Source: Cunninghamia lanceolata (lineage: Eukaryota > Streptophyta > Pinopsida > Cupressales > Cupressaceae). From it: 64,000 bases of DNA. The notes beneath the pieces are model-generated. The model was not told the origin of the DNA. It made no database searches and saw only the letters and a program-made list of their open reading frames with translations. The translations under genes and the position numbers were made by a program. The stretch covers positions 434,001 through 498,000 of the forward strand of contig BSBN01000038.1 of NCBI GenBank assembly GCA_027924645.1. The letters are read 5' to 3'. Below are positions 34,520-46,606 of the stretch, piece after piece (positions within the stretch are counted from its first letter, which is position 1; the number at the start of each line of letters is the position of its first letter).

Positions 34520-36025
34520 TTCTCAATCCTGGATGATGTCGGAGGACTCGGTGCAAGCACCAAAAAAAGTGAAGAGGGATGCAGACCAATGGAACAAGAG
34601 CAAGGTGAGACTCTTTCTGTGCCTAGGAAGGTTTCTTTAAAACCTAACAAAGAACTAAGAAATGCAATAAAAAAGGAAGAAGTAAGATTAATGAACATTG
34701 CAATTTTCTTTACATGTGTCCATATAGATAAGTTTCCTTCAAGGAAGTTCTTTGATAACTGGTTAATTACGGTCTGGGCAAGGAAATTGGGTATCCATTA
34801 CTCATTTTGTAGGATGATTCAACCTGGAATTTTTATAATCTTCTTTAAATCCCATGCAATGCAAAAAAGATATATTGAAAAGGATTACTGGAATATAGGT
34901 CTAGACTTGTTTAAGGCATTTCCATGGAAACCAGACACACCACACAAAGAGATTAGGTTTTGTTCTATCCCAAGATGGATTCTTTTGAAAGATGTCCCAA
35001 TTCAATTCTAGAGTTTCTTGCCACAAGTGTTTGAACCATTTGGAAAAATCTTAAAGATTGATGAGACTAAAACTACCCTTCCCCATCTAGATGCAAGAAT
35101 GATGGTCTCTTTTAAAATAGGGGTTCAAATACCAGAAATCCTAGAAATCAATTGGGAGGAAAAAAATTATTTTGTCAATTAGTAAGCAAGGGAGGGATTA
35201 ACTCATGCTTCCTGTGTAAGCAAGATGGTCACCAAAAAAATAATTACCCAACATTAAATAGAAACCTTAATAGAGGGAAAATGGGGGTTTCGAACAATAA
35301 CCCTAAGGAACAAGAATTGAACTTGAAGGGGGGAGTCTTTGCCCCATCACCAGATAACAAGATCGAAAGGACAACAGTAGAGAAGGAAAAATCCACAAAT
35401 ACTAATGTGGATTCTTATTTCAAGACTTCATCTGTAGATAAACTCATGTGTGACTCCTTATCTATGGATGATATGTTGGAATCAGAAGCTATAGAAGAAG
35501 ACCACATAGACACTGATGATTTAGACAGTACTCGAGATGAAACCCTAAGTGGCTTCTCTTTGACCATTGGTGCCTCTGAAGGGTGGATGGATGAAGATCC
35601 TGCCCTAGCTTCACAAATTGCTGACACTCCAATACAATGCAATAAAGACATGGAATTACAGAGGGAGATCCCCCCTCCTCAAGTAGACCCTAAAAAAAAT
35701 AAGAGGATGTGCCACTAGGGTATACCTCAGATAATGGTTTTATCTCAGTTAGGAAGGAAAATGCTCAGCAACTGGCTCTAGATAAAATTAGAGAAGTTGC
35801 AGAAAAAGAGATAAACTAAATAGACTTAAAGAGGAATTCTTGAGAAAAAGAGATGCAGACCCCGCTAGGTTAGAAAAGAGTATCCTCAAGCAGTACAAAA
35901 TGAAGGAAGAAGAGGAAGGACAAAAAAGAAAGAACTTGAGAAGAAATGCAAGTAACATTAAACCTGGAAAGAAAGGGAAAGATGAGTCCATCCAAAAATA
36001 TTTGGTGGATAACTCTGTGCCTTGA
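34520..36025 (+). pseudogene. LINE D ORF1, main part
   Basis: Continues from 27,015 in phase. It carries an RNA-binding-type segment common in plant LINE ORF1 proteins (DUF4283-like): FFTCVHIDKFPSRKFFDNWL, VWARKLGIHYSFCRMI, then FKAFPWKP (34,700-34,950). A stop at 35,009 and a frameshift follow. A zinc knuckle CFLCKQDGHQKNNY (near 35,210) has tyrosine for its last cysteine. The C-terminal part is acidic and then basic, ending at the TGA of 36,023. ORF1 would bind LINE RNA. It is broken by a few lesions only. Confidence 0.8.
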
Positions 36026-36057
36026 AGAGACACTCTACCCCCTCAATCTTCATAGTA

Positions 36058-39000
36058 ATGAAACCTATTCACTATTTTAGTTGGAATGTAAGGGGATTGG
36101 AATTCCCTGATAGAAAATATGTTCTAAGAGACTTTTGCAATAAGAATAAAGACATGGATGTGCTGTTTATTCAAGAGACAAAGGCAATTGGTTTTACATT
36201 AGAAAATGCCTTGAGATTTGTTTGGAGGGAAGCGATTGCCTTCTCTTCACATCATGAGAAAGGAAGAGGGGGAAATGCTATTCTTTTGAGTAGGAAACTA
36301 GAAAAATCTCTAAAAAATTTGGGACATTCCCCATGTAACAGATGTGAATGGGTTACTCTGAACTTTGGGGGGGGTAGATATTGGGTTATGCTCCATATAT
36401 GCCCCAAATGACTATTTAAATAGAGCCAAGCTTTGGAATTGGCTATCCTCTGAGCTTCCCAAGGTCCATTGGATTTGTGGAGGATACTTTAACATGATAG
36501 AATGCTCAGAAGATAAAAAAGGAGGGAAACCTCTAGAATGGAGAGGAAATGAAAAATTCTTCTGGTTAAGATTTAAAAAATCTCTCAATTTGGTAGACCC
36601 AATGGAGAGAGGAAAGGACAGTAAGGGGATTTGGTTTACTTGGTCAAATTGTCAGAGTGCAAATAAAAGAATATACTCTAGACTTGACAGATTCTATGTT
36701 GATAGAGACTACTTTACTGTTATGCAAAAAAAGAGCTCAAATAAAACTCAAGTCTTGCCTAACCCCCTGTCAAATCATCATCCTATTAAAATAGTAGTTG
36801 GAGTAAAGGATCAAGAGCAAAGGAGAAGAAACTGTAAAGATTCTGTGTTTAAATTAAATTGTGAACTCCTAAAGGATGAGGACTGCAGACAGGGGATCAT
36901 TACCCTTAGAAACATCTGCAAAACTAAATATGAAGATCAGGGGAATATTAGATACTGGGGTAAACTCATTGAGGCTTGTAAAGTTGTCTTCCAAGTTCTT
37001 GGTAAGAAATATGCTTTAGATAGGAAAAAAGAAGAACTTTTGTTATAGGAAAGATTTCTTCAGACAGAAGAGAAACTGTAAAATGAAACATTAAATGAAG
37101 AACTTAATTTGAAAATGGGGGAAATAAAACATCAACTAAGAAAAGTTCAAATAAGAAGGGCGCAAGGGGCTAAGGTTAGGGTGAAGCTTAATTGGCTCCA
37201 GGATGGGGATAAAGGAACAAAATACTTTTTCAATTTACTGAAGAAAAAAAATCTAAAAGAAAACATAGAAGTTATTATGGAAAATGGAAATACCTTGAGC
37301 ACTCAAAAGCAAATTTTGGAAGCATTTAGAAAATATTATGAAGCCCTATTTAAGGCAAAGGATCATAAAGAAGGTACCAAGGATGCACAGAACCTTTGCA
37401 GTAGAAACTGTATGACTAAGCTAACTCTAGAAATGAAGGAGAAGTTAGACCAAAAAATCAATAAGGATGAGATAAAAAAAGCCATCAGAACAATGAGCAA
37501 CAATAAGTCCCTCGGGATTGATGGGCTACCAGTGGAATTTTACAAGGCATATATTGATTGGATAATTGATGACCTTTTTTATTTATATTCTGAAGCCATA
37601 GAGAAGGGGACTTTAGGAGAGGAAGTAAATAGGGGTGTAATAAAACCTATTCCAAAAGAAGGTGACAGGACTGAAATAAAAAATTGGAGACCTATAACTC
37701 TCCTAAATGTCTCATACAAAATTATAACAAAGGTAGTGGCATTAAGACTTAGGGACATCCTTCCTGAAATTATAAGTCCCACTCAAACTGGATTCATTAA
37801 AGGAAGATATATACTAGAAAATTTGATAACAAGTTGGGAAGCTCTCCATTGGGCAAAAGATTCCAATCAGAAAGCTAGGATCCTATTGCTGGATTTTGAA
37901 AAGGCTTATGACATAATGGAGAGGTCCTTTATTCTTATGATGCTTAGAACAATTGGATTTCTAGATTCCTTTATCAGAATGGTTACGATGTTGTTTATGG
38001 CTGCATCAGCCCAAGTTGAAGTAAATGGGGAACTCTTTACCCCATTTAAGATGGGGAGATCTATTAGACAAGGGTGTCCCCTTGCTCCCTCCTTGTTTGT
38101 TTTAGCCTCAGAAGCTCTCCATTTCATACCAAGATCAGAAGTAATATAAGGGAAAATTAAAGGGATAACATTGCCCAATGGTGATAGACTTTTGAATGTA
38201 AAATTTGCTGATGATACTGCTTTCTTTCCTAGAGCAGAAAAAGAAGAATTAGAAAATCTGGAAAGAAGACTTGACATTTTTTCCTGGCTTTAGGAGCAAA
38301 AATCTCATATAATAAATCTATTTTTTTGTCTTGGGAGGAAAATGTCCCTAATTGGTTTAAAAGAGACAAATGGCAATGGGGAGGGCCTTCAATGCAAGTT
38401 AGATTTCTTGGAATTCCATTTGCTGTTAACCCATCTCTTAAAGCAATGTGGCTTTGGCTTTTTGCAAAGATTGAGAAAAAGCTAAAAAATTGGAACAAAT
38501 TACATCTCTCCTTGGTTAGGAGACTGCAAGTCTGTCAAAAAATTCTATCTGCATATTCTATTTTCTATTCTTCTATGTGGCTATTTGCAAACTACTAGTT
38601 TGAGGTCATCCATAGATTAATAAGGAAACTTTTATGGTCTGATGGTAAAGGAAATCCTAAAAAGCATCTTGTAAAATGGGATTGGTGCTGTGTTAGTAAA
38701 GATCTTGGAGGGTTAGGCTTGAAAAACTTAAAAGTCCAAGGTCTGGCCTTAACCTCTAAATGGATTACTAATGCTTTGAGAGGGGAAGAACCATGGAAAG
38801 TTTTAATTAGACATAACATCTATAATGCTATCTCGGTAAAAAAGAGGTCCTGGGGCACAATTGGTTTTTATGATGCACTGCTTGGGGAGACTCTTAGTAA
38901 ACCAGGGGGATCTACAGTTTTTGCTAGTATTTGGAAGGCATGGGAAATGTTAAAGCCTCAAATTAAGGATAGAGAAGATATTGATTGGAACAATGGAGTT

Positions 39001-39790
39001 ATATGTGGGCAAAGATTGTTATGGTGGAATGTGTGTCATAAAGATAAACCTCTAGCCTTACTCGAAGGATGCTCAGCAAAAAAAATGTAAGGATAAAGGT
39101 TTATCAACTCTTGCAGACTTGTTTGTGCAAGGTTTGCCAAAGAAGTGGGACCAAATAGAAAATTAGTTCCATTTAAACAGTAAATTCTTTAGAACATACT
39201 CTACCATTAATAAAGCTTTATTTAGTAAGTTGACTAGTATTGCTTATATTGAGGAAGAAGAGTATTTGAAGAAGTTGAACTAGGAGGATGGAACTCCCCT
39301 TACTCAAATCAAGCCAAAGCTGATCTATAAAATGTTGACAAAAACAAAAGATATCTTCCATCACATCAATCTCTCCTAGGCTGACTCCTTTTCAGATGAA
39401 GAATTCAATAAAACCTTTAAACTGTCGTGGTCCAAAATCCTTGAACCTAAGAAAGCTTCTTTTAAATGGCTAATGTTATTAAATAAGTTGAACCTAGGAC
39501 TTGAAACTGTGAATTGCCCTCTATGTGTTGAGCCAGAATCTGTGAGTCATATTTTCTTTGATTGTCTTTATGCCAAGTATGTCTGGTCCTTCTTTATGGG
39601 TAATATTGATAAATGGTCTTCTTTAGCCAATGGAGTAATAAAAGAAATCCTATCTGGTTATATCAAAGGTCTGAATGTAAAAAGTAACTGTTTTTGGTTT
39701 ATTATGTCTTCTGAAATCCTATGGTTCCTATGGAAGAAAAGGAATGAAGAAAGGTTTCTTGGCAAGGAAAGAGAAATACAGATCAGTTGA
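36058..39790 (+). pseudogene. LINE D ORF2: endonuclease, reverse transcriptase, zinc region
   Basis: ATG at 36,058 gives MKPIHYFSWNVRGL, the start of an APE-type endonuclease; DVLFIQETK follows. A frameshift at a G run (36,367-36,374) leads to GGYFNM (usually GDFN) and LSNHHPI (usually SDHxPI), so two catalytic aspartates are lost. Reverse transcriptase lies at 37,109-38,290: SLGIDGLPVEFYK, NWRPITLLNVSYKI, LLDFEKAYDIMERSF, GRSIRQGCPLAPSLF and an intact FADD at 38,204-38,215. After shifts come KDLGGLGLKNL (near 38,700) and a zinc region CPLC with HIFFDC (39,510-39,570). No RNase H follows. Six or more lesions make it inactive. Confidence 0.9.
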
Positions 39791-40370
39791 GGATATCACC
39801 TAAGATTGGAGCCTTTCTTGCATTTGACTCCCTTGATCTTAGTGATAATAGACAACATATCTGGGGCAAAGAAGGAAATTGGTATGATGACCCAAGATTA
39901 GAATTCAAAAGAATTGATATGGATGAATCAAGGCATGGAATTGAAGTTGATGACAGCTAAGGATGGTATTATCAGTATATGGAAGCAGCAGAAGATGCAT
40001 AGATAGTAGAACAATACAAATCTAAATGGAGGAAATTTTGGATCAAAATGACAGGTCAAACAATGCAGAGCAGTAGCCTATATAGCTAGATGGTAGAGAT
40101 GTTGAATCAAGGAACTCAAGAATTGGGCCTTAAAATGATACTAAGGTAAAGTTATATAAAGTAAAATATGAACATGTAGATGGCAAGAAGATCCCTTTCT
40201 AGTATATAGTTTAGTTTTGAAATCTCTAAAACTTTGTATATATTAGAAAGAAAGTAGTTTTTGGATTGATGTAAGTAGCTTTCTGCTATGGCTTTTTTAG
40301 CCCCTTTTGATGTAAAAACTGGTAATCCTTTTTGATTAATATTAGTGCTCAATACACAATCCCAAAAAAA
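39791..40370 (+). other. 3' UTR and short A tail of LINE D
   Basis: Ends with TTTTTAGCCCCTTTTGATG (near 40,297), TTTTTGATTAATATTAG and CCCAAAAAAA, a layout typical of plant LINE 3' ends. The tail merges with the A-rich start of the target duplication, so its true length is ambiguous. Confidence 0.75.
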
Positions 40371-40383
40371 CTCCTGAAAAAGT

Positions 40384-41061
40384 TTTGAACTCATATTTGA
40401 GGCACTTAGAGGTCCCTAAATTCCCTAAAAGTTGTCATAATTGATGAAGTCAGTTATAGATTGATAGATCTCTTCATGAGATTTCCAATGCATTAAATGA
40501 TTCATCACTCAAACACCCAGATCAAAAGTTATGGCCTCCAGAAGTTGGACTTCCTATTTTGGGAAATGTGAAAACGTGTTGGGCACTTAGAAGAGTTGTG
40601 AAGGGGAGAGTTACACATGGTGTGTGAAATTTGGCACATCACAAGCCATCTTTGATTGGAGATAATTTGGGCACCACTTTTGGGTGGTTTTGGCTCATGG
40701 TTTTGTAATTACTGTTGATGTTTTACTGTATTGTATCTCCTATATATCAGGAGCTTGAGATGGAGGTTGTGTGTAAGAGTCTTATAGATGTTGAGTTGCC
40801 TTCAAATCTCTGGTTGGTTATATTCCTGTGAAATCTTGCTCTACAAGTATATTGTAATCTTCTTGATTTCTGGATAATATATTGGGCAGCTTTGGAGTGG
40901 GGTTTTTCTCTTGATAGGATTTCCCCATGTAATTATTGTGTTGTTGTATGATTTCTATTTGTTTTTACTTTTGTAACTATTGTAAAGATCTGAAAAGGTC
41001 TGCATATCCCTCCCCTCAATATTAGTGTAGGAAGTTGTTCCGCTACCTTAGCTTCCTTACA
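40384..41061 (+). repeat. 5' LTR of element B, remaining part
   Basis: Aligns with 54,190-54,856 of the 3' LTR and ends GCTTCCTTACA. With the piece at 26,218-26,516 it gives an LTR of about 977 bases against 967 for the 3' LTR. Confidence 0.93.
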
Positions 41062-41063
41062 AG

Positions 41064-41075
41064 TGGTATCAGAGC
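41064..41075 (+). other. primer binding site of element B
   Basis: TGGTATCAGAGC two bases after the LTR end at 41,061; complementary to initiator methionine tRNA. Confidence 0.9.
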
Positions 41076-41186
41076 TTGATCACCTTTGGTTTCAGTTGTG
41101 GGTTGTTGGGTTTTTTGAACTAATCCAGTTTTGAGTGGGAGCTTGTGCAGAAGATACTTTGTGATCTTATTGTAGATATTTTTAGA

Positions 41187-41699
41187 TGACAAGCACATCA
41201 GGGAGAATAGAGGTAGAAAATTATCTTGTAACAATTTTGAGATATGGAAGCTAAAGATGGAGGATCTGTTAATTGATCGAGATCTATGGAATGCTATTGA
41301 TGAGAAGGTTTCAAGGCCCATAGATGTTACTTTGGCTACTGAATATGATGTTATAGACCATAAAGTCAAGGGTCTTATCATATTATAGCTGATAGACTCT
41401 ATTTTAATCAATGTCCATGAAGAGCCCTTTGCAAAGAAACTATGGAAGAAACTCAGTGAGATATATCAAGCCAAATATTTAGTGAACAAGATTTTCTTGA
41501 GGAAGAAACTATATTCCTTTAGAATCGAAGAGGGTGGATGAATCACAGAACACCTAGAAGAATTCAATATGTTGGTGGCTCAATTTGCATTAGTTGGTGT
41601 AAAAATGGATGATGAAGAGAGATGTCAGATCCTACTTTCTTCCTTGTTTGATTCATGGGATTCTCTTTTTATGGTGATTGTGAGTACTTCTATTGTCTT
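41187..41699 (+). pseudogene. copia gag of element B, first part
   Basis: ATG at 41,187 opens MTSTSGRIEVEN; after a shift the frame gives NNFEIWKLKMEDLLIDRDLW, LWKKLSEIYQAKYLVNKIFL and LLSSLFDSWDSLFMVIVSTS, the UBN2 gag core. Two stops (near 41,388 and 41,540) break it. It is cut at STSIV by element E and resumes at 47,534 in the same phase. Confidence 0.88.
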
Positions 41700-42617
41700 T
41701 GTTAGAAATGAAAGAAACACTAATTCAATGGAAATCCGATTCAAGATAAATTTCAGCAATCTTTAACTGTGTGTTATTAATGGAGATTGTAACGCAGAAA
41801 CAAAACTATGCTGCAGATAAATGCAAAATCAGAAATATGAACACATAACACAATGTTTAACATGGAGAAAACCCTTTCGGGTAAAAAAATCCACACAGGA
41901 AAGAGGCCCAATGTTTGTATTAATATGAAAATGATTTACAATACAACACTTCAACTCTCTCCACCAGTCTTCAATCTGACAGCATTCCGACAGCACCCGA
42001 GTACCTAAAATCTATATTGCAACAAAAAATACATGAAAAATACTTATAGAAATGTTTTCCAACTCCTCCTAGATGTTCACCTTCTCTCTCCTAAGATTCT
42101 CCAACCTGTAAACATTAATTACCATCTTACAAGCATCTTACACTTGTCCAAAAATAGCCATGCAAAGATTGGGTGCCCAAGACTAAATCTAACCTCTTAC
42201 ATCATCTTATGATGTGTCATAACCATCATAGATTCCACAAAAGAGTATCTTTCCAAGATAGAAACCTTGGGCTAAATATAGCAAATATACAAATAACATA
42301 TCCGTCATATGCGTCATAGAATCTCAGAATCTTATGACAACTTGTAGCTGTCATAGATTTACTTACCAAACATTATGACAGTTGTCATACATGCCAAAAA
42401 TAGTATATTCCTCAAGGGAGCATGCCTACCCTCATTTACTTTGAGTTTTACATTTACCAACCGTAAATGTCACTCTGTAACTGCCGCCGGTAACTCTGAA
42501 ATTACAATTGTCAATGAGACTACTTCATTCCCTTATGGGTAATTACAAATAACAAATAACAAATAGAATAAAATACAATATTGGAATTTACAAGGTTAAT
42601 GGCACCTTATTCCAACA
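41700..42617 (-). repeat. 3' LTR of element E
   Basis: Starts TGTTAGAAATGAAAG and ends ACCTTATTCCAACA on the plus strand. Dense in GTCATA motifs (42,220-42,390). Confidence 0.95.
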
Positions 42618-42629
42618 TTCTCCCACTTG
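42618..42629 (-). other. polypurine tract of element E
   Basis: Minus strand CAAGTGGGAGAA next to the 3' LTR. Confidence 0.85.
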
Positions 42630-42639
42630 ACATTATACA

Positions 42640-44200
42640 TTGTAAATCGACCCATAAGAAAATAAATGAAAAATAATTAGGTGCTAGAAACAAGGCCCAT
42701 GGCCTCTCTGCACCATACAAACTTCTCCGTGCTCACAGCCTTGGTTAATGAATCTGCAACATTCTCCTAATTGTCTATCTTCTTCATCTCAATCTCTCCA
42801 TTTACAACCAACTCTTGAACAAAGTGATACTGAACATCAACATGCTTAGTCCGAGCATGATACATGGGATTCTTGGCCAAACAAATAGCACTTTGGCTAT
42901 CACAACCAATATGAATGATCCTGCAATCAAAACCAATACATGTACACAGTCTCCTCAACCAAACTACCTCCTTAGAGACATGAGTAGCAACCATATACTC
43001 TACTTCTGTGGTGGACAAAGCAACTGTGGGCTGCCTCTTACTCATCCAACTCACTGCACCTCCAAACAAAGTAAACACATGGCCACTAGTGGACCTTCGA
43101 CTATCCAAGTCACCTGCCCAATCTGCATCAACAAACCCCTGTATGTCTAAAGATTTACCAACACTATCAGTACTAGAATAAACTAAATGGTCAGAAGTAC
43201 CTGCAAGATATTTAAACACCCTCTTCGCATAGTTCCAATGCTGTCTACTAGGGTTAGACATAAATCTGCTCAAAACTCCCACTACTTGGGCAATATCTAG
43301 TCTAGTGCAAACCATTACATACATCAAACTCCCTACAACACTAGCATATGGCACATTAGACATATCCTCAAGATCATCCTTAGTCTTTGGACACATATCT
43401 AATGAAAGATTAGTACCAATGGGTAAAGGAACTCTAACTGGATTACAATCATGCAAACTAAACCTCTACACAATAGTATTCACATACTTTGTGACAAACA
43501 AAGTTTTCTGTTAACTCTATCCCTCCTGATCTCCATTCCCAGAATATACCTTGCAGCACCAAGATCCTTCATCTCAAATGCACCTGAAAGTTGGGCTTTA
43601 AGCTCACTGACCATACCCTTAGTATTGCTGAAAAACATGTCATCAACATACAAAGCAATAACCAATATAGAATCATCAATATAATGAATGTAAACACAAT
43701 GATCCTCCTCGCTTCTAACAAAACCTAATTTCAAAACAAATGAATCAAACTTTTGATACCACATTCTGGGGGACTGTTTTAGACCATAAAGAGACCTCTT
43801 TAACCTGCAAACCCAATGTTCTTTTCCTTTTACCTCAAAACCTGTAGGTTGTTGCATATAAATTTCTTCTTCAAGATCTCCATGCAAGAATGCAGTCTTA
43901 ACATCTATTTGCTCAATCTCCCAATCATAAGCTGTAGTAATGGATAAGAGAAATCTAATATAAGTCAATTTAGCAATAGGAGAGAATATCTCACCAAAAT
44001 CAACTCCCTCTCTCTGGGAGTAGCCCTTGGCTACCAGTCTAGCCTTGTACTTCTTCAATGACCCGTCTGCTCCAAACTTCTTCTTGAAGACCCACTTACA
44101 TCCTATGGCCTTTCTTCCTTTGGGAAAACGAATAAGATCCCAGGTGTTACAAGAGTCTAAAGCCATCATCTCCTCCTGCATGGCTAGCTTCTAAGACTTA
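42640..44200 (-). pseudogene. copia reverse transcriptase and RNase H (element E)
   Basis: On the minus strand: [74 protein letters not shown], the intact active site YVDD at 43,650-43,639, and KDLGAARYILGMEIRRDR. A single frameshift near 43,475 separates this from the RNase H part (43,456-42,767) with GFVDADWAGDLDSRRSTSGH, VEYMVATHVSKE and CDSQSAICLAKNPMYHARTK. A stop lies near 42,768, followed by ENVADSLTKAVSTEKF. With one shift and one stop this is close to intact compared with neighbours. Confidence 0.93.
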
Positions 44201-44559
44201 CTATCATCTGCAGAAATAGCTTCCCTGTAGGATCTAGGTTCGTTGTTAGTACTCAATAAAGCATATACACAATGGGAATCTGGTGGGCTATACCTGTCAA
44301 CTGGATTCCATTGTCTTGTGGACCTCCTCAAGGGTGGAGTAAGAAACTCTACTCATTCTTCTGCATGATCATCTACATCAACTTCTTCTATAACAACAGA
44401 CTCATCTTCATCAGAACTACTTGAATATTCTTCTTCTTCTTCACCCCCCAATCTATCATTCTGTTCCTCTTGAGGTGCATCTTGCTGCTCTAAATCAAAG
44501 TGCACCTTTTTTAACCTTTTCATATTTTTCTTTTGGCTGCTTAGGTTCAGAAATAGCTC

Positions 44560-45540
44560 TAAGTTCCCTGAAAATAACATCTCTAGAAAAGATAATCTTG
44601 TGGGTTAGTGGATTCCAAAGCTTATAACCTTTGACATTGTCACCATATCCAATGAATGTACACTTTTTAGCCTTTTAATCCAACTTAGATCACTTTTCCT
44701 TAGGCACATGAACAAAAGCCTCACAGCTAAAAACCCTTAAATGTGAAATAAAAGGTTTCTTACCTATCCACACTTCATAAGGTGTCGAATCAAGAACCTT
44801 ACAAGGAGATCTATTTATCAAGTAGCAAGAAGTACACACAACCTCTGCCCAAAAGCATTTATCCAACTGTGCATCGCTAAGCATACTTCTAGCCCTTTCC
44901 TTAATTATTCAGTTCATCCTTTCTGCAACACCATTCTGCCATGGTGTATATAGAGTTGTCTTTTATCTAATTATACCTGCATGCTTGCAAAACTCATCAA
45001 ATTCCTTAGAACAATATTCCCCTCCATTGTCAGATCTTAATATTTTTATCTTTAAACCTGATTGGTTCTCTACTAAGACTTTGAATTCCTTAAACTTAGT
45101 GAAAACTTCAGATTTATGTTTCATAAAATAAATCCATGTAAATCTGGATACATCATCAATGAAGGTTACAAAATAACGAGATTTTCTGATAGATTCATTA
45201 TCCACAGGTCCAATTTCTAACTTTTGTTTTGCTCTATTGCTTCCTGAAGGAAATGATTTTATATTTTATTTACCAAACACACAATACTCACAGAAATCAA
45301 AGTGCTCATCAAAATAGGAGAAACCATCCAACAAATTTTTATTCTTAATAGTTTTTAATACATTATTGCTTGTGTGGCCCAATCTACGGTACCACAACAT
45401 ACATGCATTTTCAGTATTAGCCTCAAATACATAAGAGGCATTATAGACTGTAGTGGCTTCAAGTTTGAATAGGCTTCCTAATCTCTTCCCCTTCGCTACC
45501 ACCAAGTTCCCTCTCACTAACCTTTCCTTTCCCGACAATT
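44560..45540 (-). pseudogene. copia integrase (element E)
   Basis: The pre-integrase zinc part reads LWYRRLGHTSNNVLKTIKNK with CEYCVFGK (45,420-45,270). The core follows at 45,205-44,963 (FVTFIDDVSRFTWIYF, RSDNGGEYCSKEF), then after a stop QNGVAERMN with the catalytic glutamate (near 44,920), and the C-terminal part FWAEVVCTSCYLINR and HLRVFSCEAFVHVPKEK (44,884-44,690). A segment around the first catalytic aspartate (45,265-45,206) is out of frame. The acidic linker to RT lies at 44,560-44,200. Confidence 0.88.
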
Positions 45541-45720
45541 AGATATGTAGAGTTGTCACCAAGGTAGATATTACCTCCATCATATTCTTCATATGAGGAG
45601 AACCATTCCTTATGTGGAGTCATATGAAACGAGCATCCTGAGTCAACCAACCAGTGATCGTTAGAAACAAGATTACATGCAAAAAGTAAAACTTCTTCAC
45701 CTGCATTCAAGGACTTATCT
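45541..45720 (-). pseudogene. copia aspartic protease, internally deleted (element E)
   Basis: The minus-strand frame includes NDHWLVDSGCSFHMTPHKEW with the intact catalytic DSG, then YDGGNIYLGDNSTYLIVGKG. It then jumps straight to pre-integrase sequence near 45,540, so about 50 codons of the C-terminal half of the protease appear to be missing compared with element B. Confidence 0.8.
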
Positions 45721-45739
45721 GAAGCACTCTCCCACTATT

Positions 45740-46499
45740 TCTTGGGGTTTCTGCACTCCTTCACGTGTCCCCTTTTACCACAGTTCCAACACTTAACTCT
45801 ATTCTTTTTACCAAGAGTCTTAGATTAGCCCTTGGACTTGTCCTTATCCCCTTTCTGGTCTCCTTTAGGTCTTCTTTCCTTAGACCTTCCCCTGACACTG
45901 AGAGCATCCCTTGAACTATCTAAACTCTTCTTCCTCAATTCCTGTGACAGTAGCAATAAAACAAGAGCATCCAACTTCAGATCCCAGAGGTTAGCAGTGA
46001 TAGCAAGGATAACATTCTCCCAAGACTTAGATAAAGAACAAAGAAGTAAGATACATTTATCTTCCTCACTAACCTCAACATCTACTGAATCAAGCTGACT
46101 CACTAACAAATTAAAAGAATTTAAATGCTCTGCAACTGATTCACCTTCTCGCATTTTCATGGAAAATAATTTTCTTTTTAAATAAAGTTTATTTACCATA
46201 CTCTTGGCTTGATAGATCTCACCCAACCGTTTCCACAACTTGTATGCAGTCTCTTCCTTTGCGACATTCAACAGGACAGAGTCTAAAAGACATAACTGGA
46301 TGGTTCCCCATTCCTTCTTATCCAGTCTATCCCACTCATCTTGAGAGACATCGTTAGGTTTCTTCTCTTATTAGACAGCCAACCATTGGTTTCTTTCTTC
46401 CAACAAATCTTCCATTTTCAACTTCCACAACTCATACCCCATTCCGTTGAACTTCTCAATGTCCAATCGAGAGGTTGATGCAATGGTGGATGTAGCCAT
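45740..46499 (-). pseudogene. copia gag of the UBN2 type (element E)
   Basis: ATG at 46,499 gives MATSTIASTSRLDIEKFNGM and YELWKLKMEDLLEERNQWL, two adjacent stops near 46,370, then LWKRLGEIYQAKSMVNKLYL through to a Lys/Arg-rich tail (46,271-45,825). After one stop, a zinc knuckle CWNCGKRGHVKEC sits near 45,785. The knuckle has three, not four, residues after the histidine, a small deletion. Gag would assemble the particle. Confidence 0.88.
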
Positions 46500-46592
46500 A
46501 ATAAAAACACAAGATCTGCAAAACAAATGCAACCAAATCTCCCACTACAGCTACAGCTTCCACACTACCACCCAAGAGTCAAAGATGGCTAG

Positions 46593-46604
46593 GCTCTGAT
46601 ACCA
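46593..46604 (-). other. primer binding site of element E
   Basis: Minus strand TGGTATCAGAGC, two bases from the 5' LTR at 46,607. Confidence 0.9.
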
Positions 46605-46606
46605 AA

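Larger units (their letters stand above)
26517..40383 (+). mobile_element. full-length LINE D (with element C inside)
   Basis: A plant L1-type non-LTR retrotransposon. The 5' end is at 26,517 and the 3' end is a short A run at 40,364-40,370. The 16-base target duplication is AAACTCCTAAAAAAGT (26,501-26,516) against AAACTCCTGAAAAAGT (40,368-40,383), one mismatch. Without the nested element C its length is about 6.3 kb, with 5' UTR, ORF1, ORF2 (endonuclease, reverse transcriptase, zinc region) and 3' UTR. It is one of the few cases here where a LINE is not 5'-truncated. Confidence 0.9.
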
